Assembly (NCBI GenBank): GCA_963920705.1
Contig: OY987232.1
Location: 12,277,726-12,341,725 of the forward strand
DNA from: Odiellus spinosus
Lineage: Eukaryota > Arthropoda > Arachnida > Opiliones > Phalangiidae
Reading direction: 5' to 3'
DNA: 64,000 nucleotides
Positions 17,821 through 31,065 of this stretch are shown here, piece by piece. Within the stretch, counting starts at the first letter, position 1. Each line of letters begins with the position of its first letter. The notes under the pieces were generated by a model. That model was not told where the DNA came from. It was given only the letters and a program-made list of their open reading frames with translations, and ran no database searches. A program made the position numbers and the translations under genes.

Positions 17821-18275
17821 CAGCGTATAAGATAAGATCTCTAATATAGAAATAACTCTTTTAAAGTTTTATTCACGGTCAAGTTAACACTCATTTTTTA
17901 TTCACCTTATCGTTCAAGGGTAGTTGACATCGCGCACCCTATGTAAAGTGGCTTTCAAAGTTTTTTATTTCAAAATATATTTAGCTATTGCGAAGAAAAG
18001 AATTCTATATACCCTTTCATACATTTTACCCCTCCATAATTTGGCTCCTTTTTTTGGAGATTTCATTCCAAAGTACAGCCACTAGTGTGTAGTGCGTCGA
18101 TCGAGAACTAGAGAGAGTATTATCGCGTTTCTTAAAAGCACGAGAGCTAGGCGAAACGACGGAGTGGAAATACCATAATCAATTCTTCTTCAGTCAAACG
18201 CCTTTTATCTTACCCAACAAGTAACAAGTACCTAAAAAAGATTTTTGTACTAATATACACCTGTATCTATATTAG
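17821..18275. other. Intergenic, nothing recognised
   Basis: No gene or known repeat seen. Confidence 0.5.
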
Positions 18276-18592
18276 CAAGAATTCATTCAGGTTCCATAAG
18301 AATATGGGAGGGCCGCGATTCAATAACCATCCTCCCAAACTTTGTAGCAAAAGTTCGTCCGCTTCGAATCGATTTTTCAAGTAAATCGCTCCTGACATCT
18401 ATTATTAACCCGCGCCACTAACGACCTTGACATAATATTTTGGGTAATAAAAAATGGAGCCGACCGAAAAAATATCTAAGCGTGCAAATGTTGCGAAAAT
18501 TGCGGACGAACTTTTGTTACAAACTTTGGGAGGATGGTACCAGAGGCTAAAGCTATGCTCCCATATTCTTATGGAACCTGAATGGATTCTTG
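18276..18592. mobile_element. Family A MITE, copy A3
   Basis: Full-length, same orientation as A2; no matching target duplication visible. Confidence 0.88.
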
Positions 18593-18979
18593 GAAGAGGT
18601 ATATCTCTATACACGTACAAGTACACTTAAAAATAAAAAGGAAGGTACTCCACTTCTGTATTCCCCTATATAGCGAAGCCTTCTCCACTTGAATCTTGAG
18701 GATCGTTGGGAGCTAGAAGAACACACCTCGAAATTGTCTTTCTTTATCTCGAGTTCTCTTTTTTTTTTGAAAGCCTTATATATATATATATATATGTGCA
18801 AATACACTATGCCTATGATATTTTTTATGACAACGTTATGATACGGTAGTACCTTAAGTGTCAGAAAGCATGCAGCCCGTAAGACGAATGGTTATTACCT
18901 ATAGACAAACGGAAGCTACAAACTTGGATGAATCAAGTAGAGGGGTCATCCACTGTTTCAGGATTTGATATAATTATAT
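18593..18979. other. Intergenic with (TA)n
   Basis: A short TA microsatellite lies near 18777-18796; nothing else is recognised. Confidence 0.5.
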
Positions 18980-19295
18980 CAAGAATCCATTCAGGTTCCA
19001 TAAGAATATGGAAGGGCCGCGATTCAATAACCATCCTCCCAAACTTTGAAGCAAAAGTTCGTCCGCTTCGAATCGATTTTTCAAGTAAATCGCTCCTGAA
19101 ACCTATTATTAACCCGCGCCACTAACGACCTTGACATAATATTTTGGGTAATAAAAATGGAGACGACCGAAAAAAGATCTAAGCGTACAATTGTTGCGAA
19201 AATTGCAGACGAACTTTTGTTACAAAGTTTGGGAGGATAGTACCAGAGGCTAAAGCTATGCTCCCATATTCTTATGGAACCTGAATGAATTCTTG
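18980..19295. mobile_element. Family A MITE, copy A4
   Basis: Full-length with 7-bp duplication ATTATAT on both sides. A G-to-A change puts a stop into its MEPTEK-type open frame. Confidence 0.9.
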
Positions 19296-19340
19296 ATTAT
19301 ATGTAATTATAGGGACTCTGGATCCTTAAAAACACGAAAT

Positions 19341-19866
19341 GGCGTTGATTTTCATAATACGGTCTCATTTTTCTGGGGGTAAGGATTGTTTGGGAATGAT
19401 TTATTTCCCAGTGTACTGAACTCTCTCTTACCTCTTTCTCCAGTAACCCGATTCTCGCGCAAGCGGGTGGGTACGCTGTAGGCTAGACGGTGACGGGTTT
19501 CGGATAATAGGCTCTATTGTGGCGACATCTTCGAGTTTACGCGTAAAACACCCGTTATAATATACATTTCTTATCGTAACTAGAGAAAAATTAAACTTAA
19601 AATTGTCAAATTATACCACGAACTACGTCTGACTTTTATGGTTCGTCGGAAGTAAAGTTGAATAATCTAGCGATATTAGAACGTGAGATAGGTACGGAAA
19701 TGATAAAATTTTAATAAGTTACTTTTAAACAATCTCTCGCGTTATAATTATCAAAATTACGTCATGAACTAAAGAAGATTTCAATTGAATTTAAGTGAAA
19801 ACCGCGTTTGTGGTTCGTTTGATTATAGGTACGGCAAATGACCCTTTTTCGTGAGTACCCTCTTAA
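19341..19866. repeat. Dispersed repeat I, copy 1
   Basis: The sequence from GTTGATTTTCATAATA through GGATAATAGGCTCTATT and GACTTTTATGGTTCGTCGGA recurs at 50323 and 58357. Ends are not clear and no coding capacity is seen. Confidence 0.75.
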
Positions 19867-20316
19867 TTAATTATTTGATGGCTGTGGAGTTTTTATTTTG
19901 AAATTTGAAAAACTGTCAGGCTCACATTCCTTTTCATTATTCCTCCAAGTCTGAAGCAAACGAGTATGAAAGCCCCCCTAACAAAAAAAAAAAACTGAAT
20001 AAAGAAAGACTCAAATCATTTATCGTTTTTCCTTCAGAAATATTCGTTTTTTTTTTGTTTTTTTTTCCTTCCACACTTCTTAACTCGGATAGCGAAGTTT
20101 TTGAGTGCTATCAAATCTACATCCACTTAAGGTTTCATCTCCCCAATCTTATAATACAACACTTTTGATTTTTCGGTCGTTGTAGAAGCGTTATGATCGC
20201 GCTTTTACCATTCTAGTGTTCTTGCGAAATGTTGAAGAATTGTTAAAAAACCATTAAAGGAAAGGTCAAATGGAAAATTAAATAAAATCTGAAAATATTC
20301 AGCTTTCAAGATTAAA

Positions 20317-20865
20317 TTAGAGCTCGGAATTCGTTTAACTTTTGTTAATTGAATAAGATCATCGTGAATGTCAATCGGATATTATCCGTTCGCGAACAAC
20401 ATATCCATTTCATATTCGAGTTAACGGATACCCAAATGTAACGGCAAACTTACAATTCGTACTCATTGTTAGAGGAGATTGATACGAGTTATACGAGTTA
20501 TTCATTCGCCGATAAGAAACATTTGAAACTCGAGTTTCTTCGCTGATTTTAACCCAAATTGGGATCTCGAAGCTAGAATGTAGTGATTTAGTCGCTGTTC
20601 CTTTCAATTTAGATTAAAATATAATTATTATATTTCATTCTACACGGATTTCGAGAAACGTCGTATTTTTATCTTCGCATTATCCGTTTGAATAAACGCG
20701 TAATTTGTTTATTAATCGAGCTTAAAATTTTATCTCCGGGTCTAATTCTTATCCATTTGATACGCGTCTGTTTATATAATTTGTGGTGTTTATATTAACA
20801 AACAATTTATCCGAGATTAAAATATCTGAAAAAAAAAAGTCTAGTTATCCGATTCCGAGCTCTAA
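20317..20865. mobile_element. Family J element, copy with both ends
   Basis: Bounded by TTAGAGCTCGGAAT and its exact inverse ATTCCGAGCTCTAA. The inside is AT-rich with repeated ATCCGTTTG/ATCCGTT motifs, non-coding. Parts recur at 15240, 23715, 28425, 29441 and 60935. Confidence 0.7.
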
Positions 20866-21153
20866 CTTCATGTTCTCTTTTAACAAATCTTGTTTAGAAG
20901 AAATAAATTGTTTCGAAAGGCAATTACGTCACGACGTGGGGGTGTTGGAAAATAAGGAATATGTCAGTTAGGAAATGGCCCAAGAAAAACACTTATGCTA
21001 GTACAGATTTTAACCAATAAGGCCAGGCGTCGGGTTATAGTTGAAGCTGGTGCTTTTCTTCTTTCGTGCCCAGTGTTGATAAGCTGTCAGGTGCATCTGG
21101 GAACGGATTTAAGATCTAAACCAACTCGAGTTTGGCTTCTTTTTGCCCCATAC

Positions 21154-21490
21154 CAGAAGCCGATGAAACCCTCCTTTGAAGTGTATTACTCCCGGGTCTT
21201 GTCTACCCCTCTCTGTATGGGTTAGTTTCAAAAAGCGCGATTCGTACGCCTCCTAACGGTAGATATTTTCGGAGCGGGAGTTCGTCGAGCGAATATCTCT
21301 AGCAGCCTTGGAGTTTGTCAAAAAAACGTCGTCGTTTGTGGAGAGAGAGAATTTCCAATTTTCCGTAGACAGGGGGTATGAAGTAGGACCCCTCCGATCT
21401 CGTAATATTGGGAATTTTACCCATACAGAGAGGAGCGCTATATGGAACATTAGAGTAGTAGATTTCAAAGGAGGGTTTCATCTACTTCTG
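21154..21490. mobile_element. Family B palindromic MITE, copy B1
   Basis: Ends CAGAAGCCGATGAAACCCTC and CAAAGGAGGGTTTCATC...CTTCTG, inner inverted repeat CCTCTCTGTATGGGT. Flanked by 7-bp duplication CCCATAC. Confidence 0.92.
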
Positions 21491-21964
21491 CCCATACTCG
21501 TATGTGAATGCTTCTAGATGCCTGCCTTGCTATGTGGATACGAAGAAAAACGGAGGTTTCATAAAGACTCAAAATGAAACCCCATTTCTCTAGATATTAC
21601 GTTTGCTTTTTTGCCTTTCCCGCCAAATCTCATCGCTCTCTGAAGTCACAAAACGCCACATTTCACCCCCAACAACCTCTCTTACTATAAAAACTATACC
21701 AGTAAAGCTTAGCTTAGACGAGGAGAAATGATAGTAACGTATTTAATTTCAACCCGAACTCTTTAAGCTAGAAACCTTTCACGACCGCAGAGTAAATACA
21801 AAGAGGATTTTGTTTCCGTGATGTTATAATTTTTCCTCCACGAAATCACAGACGAAAATATTAAATCATTGGCCGAATTTAATCATAAACTTATTCACGA
21901 AATCAATGATGAAAATACGAAATTTTTGTAAAGAAGTCAGTTAATTACTGACGTAATTAAATCA
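21491..21964. other. Intergenic, nothing recognised
   Basis: AT-rich; leads into the minisatellite. Confidence 0.5.
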
Positions 21965-22600
21965 TAAACGAAATCACCAAGTCATCGACGAAATCATCGA
22001 AATCATCGAAGAAATCACCAAACCATTGACGAAATCACCAAATCACCGAAGAAATCACCAAATTATTGACGAGATCACCAAGTCATGCAGGAAATCATCA
22101 AATTCTCGACGAAATCACCAAATTTTCGACGAAATCACCAAATCATCGACGAAATCACCAAATTCTCGACGAAATCATCAAATTTTCGACGAAATCACCA
22201 AATCATCGACGAAATCACCAAATCATTTATGAAATTGCCAAATTATCGATGAAATCACCAAAATCTTGACGAAATCACCATGTCATCGAAGAAATCAATT
22301 AATCATCGGTCAAATCACCAAATCATCGATGAATCACGAAGTAATCGATGAATTAAATCACCAAATCTTCGATGAAATCACGAAATAATCGATGAAATCA
22401 CCAAATCTTCGATGAAATCACTAAATCTTCGATGAAATTGCCAAATCTTCGAGGAAATCACCAAATCATTGAGGAAAAAATCAAATCATCGAGAAAATCA
22501 CCAAATCATCGAAGAAATCACCAAATAATCGAGGAAAATCACCAAATAATTGATGAATCACCAAATCGATTAACGAAATCACGAAAAAATTGAGATAATC
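21965..22600. repeat. 20-bp minisatellite
   Basis: Unit close to GAAATCACCAAATCATCGAC, best preserved at 22080-22230 and decaying toward both ends. Open frames across it are by-products. Confidence 0.9.
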
Positions 22601-22997
22601 ACTGACGAAAAATCATTGACAACACATACACTGCCAAAATCACCATATCCCCATAAACATTTAATCACCTGTATTTTGACATCACAAGAATATCAAATCT
22701 ATCACAAATAAAATAATAGCTAATTGGTAATCTAAGCTAGGCTTTAAATTCTTTATACTGTACTCGGCGAGTTTATTTTGGCTAGTTCTTTTTATATGTT
22801 TAGCTTCAAATCTTTGAAATGAAAAGGTTTGTGTACAACAACATCGGCGGATTAAATATCACCGTGTATCGTATATCAAAAGAAATTACTGTTTCGGTCT
22901 TAATAGAAAGAGAGTTAAACTTAGTTATCGGTTTGCAAAACTTTTTTTTCTCCTATCGGTAGAAGAAAAAAAATCATTTTGATTGAAGGATACTTAA
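22601..22997. other. Intergenic, nothing recognised
   Basis: AT-rich with no gene; ends in the TTAA target of the next element. Confidence 0.5.
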
Positions 22998-23710
22998 AGG
23001 GAGAATGCAATTACCTAATAACAAGTGTTTTTTATCGATTCCTTATCGTTTAAATTGGCCTAATCCACCAATTAAAAGTTTACAAAACCAATATTAAACT
23101 GGAAATAAATTTAAAACTTACCCGAAAAATAGGCTTAGCTGGATTCATGGAGATCCTGAATTGCCTCCGTGTAAGGTCTAGCGACCAACGAGCAAAGATC
23201 TATACGAGACTTACAATCGCGTTCGATTGATTGGTCGCTAGGCCTATATATCGGTAAGGCTCCAATTGCGAAGTTCCCTTTTGCGAATTTCCCACAAGCG
23301 CATTTCCTTTTGCGCAGTTTTTCATTTGCGCAGGTTTCCATTTCCGCAGTTTCCATTTGCGCTTTTTTCATTTGCGCAGTGTTCATTTGCAGGTTATGTT
23401 AGGTTAGGTTAGTTAATCACTCGAACTAGCCTGTCCCTCTTGTGGACAGCTCGAATGGCAAACTGCGCAAATGGAAAACTGCGCAAATGGGAACCGCGCA
23501 AATGGAAATGCGCAAATGGGAAACCTCGCCAATGGCTACTGCGCAAATGAAAATGCGCAAGTAGGAAACTGCGCAAGCGGACGCAAACCTATATATCAGG
23601 ATCTATATATCAGCCTATTTTCCGTGTAAGTTTTAAATTTTTTTAGTTTAATATTTCTTTTGTAAACTTTTAAAATTAAACTTTTATTAGGCCTATTTAA
23701 ATTGTTTGTT
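22998..23710. mobile_element. Family C element, interrupted by D1
   Basis: Left end AGGGAGAATGCAA follows TTAA at 22994-22997. The left arm is typical, the centre holds D1, and the right arm (23625-23710) has lost its end. Confidence 0.75.
23253..23589. mobile_element. Foldback element D1 with 15-bp micro-repeat arms
   Basis: Starts GGTAAGG, ends CGCAAACC, and is flanked by a perfect 8-bp duplication TATATATC. The left arm is made of copies near TTTGCGCAGTTTCCA, the right arm of their inverse, and the centre has TTAGGTTAGGTTAGTTAATC. Confidence 0.85.
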
Positions 23711-23714
23711 AACA

Positions 23715-23860
23715 TAAAACCACAAATTTTATAAACAGATGCGTATCAAATGGATACTAATTGTCCGGAGATAAAATTTTACGCGTTTATTCAAACGGAT
23801 AATGCGAAGATAAAAATATGCTGTTTCTCGAAATCCGTGTAGAATAAAACATTTCGGTCG
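23715..23860. mobile_element. Family J fragment
   Basis: Matches 61025-61180 (GCGTATCAAATGGATAC, ACGCGTTTATTCAAACGG). Confidence 0.7.
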
Positions 23861-24107
23861 ATTTGTAGTTGGATCGAATGTGAATGTACATCATCCTTCG
23901 AATATATCAATACATCAGCTATACTAAAAATAAAATTAAAGTAGTTTTATCGACCGGGTATCTCTTATTGAAACTTTTTTGCAAACGAAGAGGAGTTTGG
24001 TTCATTTTCTTTCGAGGATGTCGTAGGCGGAAACAGAATCCTGGCTGCTTTCAGGGTGATGTTTCCTTAGGCCAAATGGGCCACCGACACACCTTACTTT
24101 CTCATAT
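23861..24107. other. Intergenic, nothing recognised
   Basis: An open frame at 23884-24153 runs into G2 and has no motif. Confidence 0.4.
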
Positions 24108-25130
24108 CAAAAGTTTATCACCTTATTCCTTAAAAGTAAACCACACCCCTTAGCAAATGTAACGGCGGATTCTGATTCTAGACACTCTAGCGGCCGCATT
24201 CGCCGTGTAAATGATGAAATCGGAAACGCCACTCTTTGGAGTAATTCCGGAGTTGAGGGGGAAGACAATATAGCCAAGCGTGGCCCGTCTAAATTCCGTC
24301 TCTCCCTCCAGACACAAAATATCGAGGAAGAGTCCAAACCACTCGAGCCAGACAGGGGTGATGACTTTTTTGACTATTTATAATTAGAGGACTATGACGT
24401 AAAACTGGACCTTTACTGATAGTATTAAGCTAATGGGCGTTGTTTACTTTTATCGAGGAAGAGTCCAAACCACTAGAGCCAGACAGGGGTGATGACTTTT
24501 TTGGCTATTTTTAATTGAAGGACTATGACGTAAAACTGGACCTTTACTGATAGTATTAAGCTACAGGGCGTTGTATACTTTTATCGAGGAAGAGTCCAAA
24601 CCACTAGAGCCAGACAGGGGTGATGACTTCTTTGGCTATTTATAATTGGAGGGCTATGACGTAAAACTGGACCTTTACTGATAGTATTAAGCTAGAGGGC
24701 GTTGTTTACTTTTATCGAGGAAGAGTCCAAACCACTCGAGCCAGACAGGGGTGATGACTTTTTTGGCTATTTATAATTGGAGGGCTATGACGTAAAACTG
24801 GACCTTTACTGATAGTATTAAGCTACAGGGCGTTGTTTACTTTTATCGAGGAAGAGTCCAAACCACTAGAGCCAGACAGGGGTGATGACTTTTTTGGTTA
24901 TTTATAATTGGAGGACTATGACCTAAAACTGGACCTTTACTGATAGTATTAAGCTAGAGGGCGTTGTTTACTTTTGTCGAGGAAGAGTCCAAACCACTCG
25001 AGCCAGACAGGGGTGATGACTTTTTTGGCTATTTGTAATTGGAGGACTATGACCTAAAACTGGACCTTTACTGATAGTATTAAGCTACATGGCGTTGTTT
25101 ACTTCTATGGAATAAAGTGATAGACTTTTG
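24108..25130. mobile_element. Family G element, copy G2, internally amplified
   Basis: Inverted ends of about 33 bp (CAAAAGTTTATCACCTTATT and its near inverse) and a perfect 7-bp duplication CTCATAT (24101-24107, 25131-25137). The body shares the GCGGCCGC-containing segment with G1 and G3. Confidence 0.88.
24320..25105. repeat. 131-bp tandem repeat inside G2, six units
   Basis: ATCGAGGAAGAGTCC recurs at 24320, 24451, 24582, 24713, 24844 and 24975, exactly 131 bp apart. The unit is the right part of element G multiplied. Confidence 0.93.
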
Positions 25131-25557
25131 CTCATATTTATTTCCGGAACAACCCTCTATATCTCCAATTCCTCTTACATCATTTTTACTAAGACATTTT
25201 AGGCCCCTAGCGTTTTTCCATTTGCTGTAAAAAAAAATACCTTTCGTTAGAGTTAACAAATACTACTTTCTTTTCTATGAGATTTACCATTGTGTATCAA
25301 TACGCCTCAACTTCTCTCCATAAAACCAAAAAATCTAAAGATACAGAAAATACATGTACATTATTTTCTCCATCTCCCATCTCATCTCGCATTCTTAGCG
25401 AAAGCTCGGAAAAGAATTATGATTATTTACAATCTTAGAAGATACTTAAAATTATAATGTCAGTTTGTCTATAGGGAATGGAACTTTCATTCTTCCTTGA
25501 TTGTAATTAAGTATAGAGTAATTATTGATTAGTAACGGAGATATATACGAATAGCAG
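25131..25557. other. Intergenic, nothing recognised
   Basis: AT-rich, no gene seen. Confidence 0.5.
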
Positions 25558-25894
25558 CAGAAGTAGATGAAACCCTCCTTTGAAGTCTACTACTCTAATG
25601 TTCGATATAGCGCTCCTCTCTGTATGGGTAAAATTCACAATTTTACGAGATCGGAGGGGTCCTACTTCATACCCCCTGTCTACGGAAAATTGGAAATTCT
25701 CTCTCTCCACAAACGACGACGTTTTTTTGACGAACTCCGAGGCTGCTAGAGATATTCACTCGACGAACTCCCGCTCCGAAAATATCTACCGTTAGGAGGC
25801 GTACGAATCGCGCCTTTTGAAACTAACCCATACAGAGAGGGGTAGACAAGACCAGGGAGTAATAGACTTCAAAGGAGGGTTTCATCGGCTTCTG
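25558..25894. mobile_element. Family B MITE, copy B2
   Basis: Opposite orientation to B1. Flanked by perfect 7-bp duplication ATAGCAG. Confidence 0.92.
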
Positions 25895-26461
25895 ATAGCA
25901 GAAATATTACAATCCTGCCCTATAGAGATATGACTGTTCCCATACCCTCCATGACGGAGATAATACGTGGCTTAAGAAACACCTCCCCTTTTCCACCACA
26001 CCTCGAGACTGGAGGTCACGTGTGATGCGTGCGTCGATATTATGCAAACTGATCTAATTTGCTAAAGTATGACGTGTTCCCCGCGAATTTTACATCTCTT
26101 AAGCCTTGAAAAACATATATTTGTGTCCGTTAATACCAGTTTTGGTAGATGGCGCCAGCTTTTGCGAGTAATTGACTTCGTCAGAGTGATGGAACCTACA
26201 AAGATGGAAATCTGGGTTTTTCCACAGATTATCCCCAACTCGTAGAAGGCGCCACATGTCTATATAAGTCATTTTTTTCCAAAGAAGCATCTCTATAGCG
26301 AGGCTTTGTAAGATGAGTTCATAGAGTGTTGTATTCTTGTTTTTTTTTTTTAAACAAAAGCCTGTAAAAGTGTTCCAGCCGTTTAGCTTCAATGTACAGA
26401 GTGAAGCCTATCTTATTGCACCTTTACCTTAGATTTTTAAGCTAGTAATTATTATTAATAC
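25895..26461. other. Intergenic, nothing recognised
   Basis: A 97-codon frame on the minus strand (26099-26392) has no recognisable domain. Confidence 0.45.
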
Positions 26462-26777
26462 CAAGAATCCATTCAGGTTCCATAAGAATATGGGAGGGCC
26501 GCGATTCAATAACCATCCTCCCAAAGTTTGTAGCAAAAGTTCGTCCGCTTCGAATCGATTTTTCAAGTAAATCGCTCCTGACATCTATTATTAACCCGCG
26601 CCACTAACGACCTTGACATAATATTTTGGGTAATAAAAATGGAGCCGACCGAAAAAAGATCTAAGCGTACAAATGTTTCGAAAATTGCGGACGAACTTTT
26701 GTTACAAAGTTTGGGAGGATGGTACCAGAGGCTAAAGCTATGCTCCCATATTCTTATGGAACCTGAATGGATTCTTG
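26462..26777. mobile_element. Family A MITE, copy A5
   Basis: Full-length with perfect 7-bp duplication TTAATAC. Confidence 0.92.
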
Positions 26778-27514
26778 TTAATACGTGTTAATGTATGTAA
26801 AGGTGACGCTTATTGTCCCACAATTTGTTGGTGTAAGACCAAGGGTTGATGTGGCAGAATATTGGCGCGATATCTTCCTTCAGCAATAATTTATTAATTG
26901 ATTAATTAAATTTTTATTATCTCTGATTAAAAGGTAAAAATTTGGTAGGAACATTCACCTTACTTACGATAACCCAATTATTACTTTGATTAAATCAGCT
27001 GCATTTAGAATATTTGGTGACGTCATGCGTCTGTAATCTTCTATAGGTCCCGTTCTAATTGAATCATTCGTGTATGACAGCAGTAACATGATTTAAATTG
27101 AAAATGGTGACCTAAACTTTTCAAATAGACAAATATGTAAGTTGTATCTTTCGGTTTTAATTTTCGATAAGGTCTTTGCTTACTGTCTGCTTGACGAATG
27201 AGTGGCGCTTCTCTCCGGAAGATATCCTCTCTACTTACTTTTAACTACTCCCACCGGATTTGACGGCAGCAACATTTTGCAGCCTTTTTCTAAAACTAAT
27301 ACTGTTCAAAGAGATAAGAAGTTTTATTCCACCGGGGAACACCAACACCGAATTCTCTTCCACGCTTTAAAGGGAGCCCGGAAACGAAATATCACCACTT
27401 CCTTTTTGTTTAAATTTCAAAACTATATGAGATATTACCAACTGGCTAGTCACATTCCAAAATTTTCTACAACTTATTTCATATTTCCCGATTTTTAGAT
27501 CGACTAAAATCCTT
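26778..27514. other. Intergenic, nothing recognised
   Basis: A 98-codon open frame at 27202-27498 lacks motifs and has no partner in the window. Confidence 0.45.
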
Positions 27515-28370
27515 GCTGATCCAGTGATTTACGTTGATTTCTGTAATATTTCTAGTAATTCCCGTTGATTTCTGTAATGTTTCCAGTAATTCTCGTTGAT
27601 TTCTATAATATTTCCAGTAATTTCCGTTGATTTCTGTAATATTTCCAGTAATTCCCGTTGATTTCTGTAATATTTCCAGTAATTCCCGTTGATTTCTGTA
27701 ATATTTACAGTGATTTTGGTTGATTTCTGTATTTCCAGTAATTTCCGTTGATTTATATAATATTTCCAGTAATTTCCATTGATTTCTATAATATTTCCAG
27801 TAATTTCCGTTGATTTCTGTAATATTTCCAGTAATTCCTGTTGATTTCGGTAATATTTCCAGTGATTTTGGTTAATTTCTGTATTTCCAGTAATTTCCGT
27901 TGATTTATGTAATATTTCCAGTAATTCCCGTTGATTCCCGTATAATTTCCAGTAATTCCCGTTGATTTCTGTAATATTTCCAGTGATTTTGGTTAATTTC
28001 TGTATTTCCAGTAATTTCCGTTGATTTATGTAATATTTCCAGTAATTCCCGTTGATTCCCGTATAATTTCCAGTAATTCCCGTTGATTTCGGTAATATTT
28101 CCAGTGATTTTGGTTAATTTCTGTATTTCCAGTAATTTCCGTTGATTTCTGTAATATTTCCAATGATTTTGGTTGATTCCCGTATAATTTCCAGTAATTC
28201 CCGTTGATTTCTGTAATATTTCCAGCGATTTTGGTTGATTTCTGTAATATTTCCAGTAATTCCCGTTGATTTCGGTAATATTTCCAGTGATTTTGGTTAA
28301 TTTCTGTATTTCCAGTAATTCCCGTTGATTTCTGTAATATTTCCAGTAATTTACTATAATTTCCGTATTA
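27515..28370. repeat. 31-bp minisatellite, about 27 units
   Basis: Unit close to CCCGTTGATTTCTGTAATAT plus TTCCAGTAATT; shorter variant units alternate, giving local higher-order order. Confidence 0.9.
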
Positions 28371-28424
28371 ATTCCAATATTTTACCAAACTGTTTCCTTC
28401 CTCCTTAATAGTCCTTTGTTTCTA

Positions 28425-28965
28425 AAGCTCGGAATTTGTATAACTTTTATTAATTGGATAGATCTATAATTAAATTCAGATATTATCCGTTTGATTAAAA
28501 ATAGACTATTTTTCATTCCAATTAACTTATTCGAAGATAAAATAAAAAACGTAATCCATATCCGTTTTTATCCAAAAAATGGCCTTATATTAGAATATTA
28601 TCCGCGTTATACGATCGGATAAAAAAATTCAAAATTTATTTTCGTGAAAAATAACGAATAAAATGATGATTTAAAATCTTAGTTTCGTTGTTTCATTTAT
28701 ATTCTTCAAATTAAAAGTCAATTTGAAATATTTTTCTTATATTTTAGACTAATTCTGGAAACGTGAATTTTTCTTATCCATCGTTATACGTTTGAAAACG
28801 AGTAATTTGTAGATAAATAAAGCGCCAAACGCTTATCTTCGGGTAAACCTTACACATTTAACAATTAAACGAATATACAAATTTAAATTTTTAGTTACAA
28901 ACAATTTATCCGAAAATAAAATATCTGAAAATATACGAATAACAGAAGATAATGGACTCTATTTC
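28425..28965. mobile_element. Family J element, right end damaged
   Basis: Left terminus AAAGCTCGGAAT is J-like and the body contains TTATCCGAAAATAAAATATC; the right terminus is missing. Confidence 0.65.
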
Positions 28966-29440
28966 TTTCCAAGAATCATACGTTTATTATATCTTTAATT
29001 TTTTTAAATACCTTTACACCTTCTCTTTAAATCCTCTGTAAATAGCGAGCTAAAGCCCAAAAGTTCAAAACCTAAAAATATATATTCTCGGGCCACATGT
29101 ATTAGCTTCTGTTATTTTTCTATACCCGTTTGACAGCAGCATCTAGGTCTCGCTTTTAGAAATTTTTCTCTCTTTGGAGTAGCGTGGCGCTAGTTTCCAA
29201 GCGTCCTTTTATTAGAGATCAAACGAATTTATGGGTTGTTATTATTAATTAGTAAACTTTCGGTTCCCGAATTTATTTACTGAGGTTCTACCATAAATTT
29301 TGCTTTTGTTACGACCCTACCTACCTTATGTTCAAATTTATTTCCTTATTTTTCTTTTTATCGTGTCGAGTATTAACTTTTAGGCACTATATACGTTTCG
29401 GTAAAATTCTACTTCTTCTGTTTTATGGTATACCTGTTGT
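28966..29440. other. Intergenic, nothing recognised
   Basis: No gene or repeat assigned. Confidence 0.5.
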
Positions 29441-30230
29441 AGAGCTCGGAATTGGATAACGAATAACTTAGAATATTCTTTTATAAATAGTATTTCTTCA
29501 GATATTTTAATCTCGGATAAATTGTTGTTAATATAATGGTAAGGTCCCAATTGCGCAGCTCCCTTTTGCGCAATTCCCACAAGCGCATTTCCTTTTGCAC
29601 AGTTTTTCATTTGCGCAGTTTTCCATTTCCGCAGGTTTCCATTTCCTCAGTTTCCATTTGCGCTTTTTCCATTTGCGCAGTGTTCATTTGCAGGTTATGT
29701 TAGGTTACGTAAGGTTAGGTTAGTTAATCACTCGAACTAGCCTGTCCCTCTTGTGGACAGCTCGAAAGGCAAACTGCGCTAATGGAAAACTGCGCAAATG
29801 GAAAACTGCGCAAATGGCTACTGCGCAAATGAAAATGCGCAAGTGGGAAACTGCGCAAGCGGACGCAAACCAATATAAACACCACAAATTATATAAACAT
29901 ACGCGTATCAAATGGATAAGAATTAGACCCGATTAATAAACAAATTACGCGTTTATTCAAACGGATAATGCGAAGATAAAAATACGACGTTTCTCGAAAT
30001 CCGTGTAGAATGAAATATAATAATTAGATTTTAATCTAAATTGAAAGGAACAACGACTAAATTCCTACATTTTAGCTTCGAGATCTCAATTTGGGTTAAA
30101 ATCCGCGAAGAAACTCGAAAGGTTTCAAATGTTTCTTATCGGCGAATGAATAACTCGTATCAATTTCCTATAACAATGAGTACAAATAATTACGACTTTC
30201 GATTTTATATTTCTTATATAATCTATTGAT
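29441..30230. mobile_element. Family J element interrupted by D2
   Basis: The J terminus TAGAGCTCGGAAT is at the left, and the right part is collinear with 61030-61345. D2 sits inside. Confidence 0.72.
29538..29871. mobile_element. Foldback element D2
   Basis: Same ends and arm repeats as D1, flanked by AATATAAT and AATATAAA (7 of 8 match). The centre reads TTAGGTTACGTAAGGTTAGG. Confidence 0.83.
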
Positions 30231-30524
30231 ATTCAATAAAATTGGTGAATTTATCTCTTTAAAATATACCATTCGCCTACAAATTTCTATATTTAAATTA
30301 CACGAAGTTGAAAGCGGGCATCCGTGACTTTTATCACGCATCGCCAAGGCTTAAAAGGTCCCTTTGATGTGCTGATATTTGCTTTTTATAATTTTAAAAA
30401 GAAAGAATCAAATGCGGCATGAAATTAAAAACCAACTTTTATTGTTGGGAACTCTTTCGGTGTTTCGTTTACCTGGTTAATCTAGGCAATTAAAGGGTTA
30501 CTGTAATGATGTGGTTGGTGTTAC
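30231..30524. other. Intergenic, nothing recognised
   Basis: No signal found. Confidence 0.4.
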
Positions 30525-31065
30525 CAATAATAAACTTTCCTTGGAAAGGTGTAGCCAATAATAGACTTTCCTTAGAAAGGTGTAGCCAATAATAAACTTT
30601 CCTTAGAAAGGTTGTAGCCAATAATAAACTTTACTTAGAAAGGTGTAGCGAATAATAAACTTTAATTAGAAAGGTGTAGCCAATAAAAACTTACCTTTGA
30701 AAGATGCAGCCAATAGAAACGTTTTCTTAGAAAGTGTAGCCTATAAAAAACGTTTCCTTAGAAGGGTGTAGCCAATAATTGTGGGTTATTATAATAACCA
30801 ATAGAAACCAATAGAAAGGTGTATATAATAGAAACGTGTGCTTATAAAGGTGTAGCCAATAGAAACGTTTCCTTAGAAAGGTGTAGCCAATAGAAACGTT
30901 TTCTTAGAAAGGTGTAGCCAATAGAAACGTTTACTTAGAAATGTGTAGCCAATAAAAACGTTTTCTTAGAAAGGTGTAGCCAATGAAAACGTTTGCTTTG
31001 AAAGGTGTAGCCAATAAAAACGTATCTTTACAAAGGTGTAGCCAATAAAAAGCGTTTCTTAAAAA
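30525..31065. repeat. Minisatellite of about 30 bp, about 18 units
   Basis: Unit close to GTGTAGCCAATAATAAAC plus TTTCCTTAGAAAG; later units change to AATAGAAACG. Confidence 0.88.

Noticed and set aside
27202-27498. 98-codon open frame
   Set aside because: No recognisable domain and low-complexity AT-rich context.
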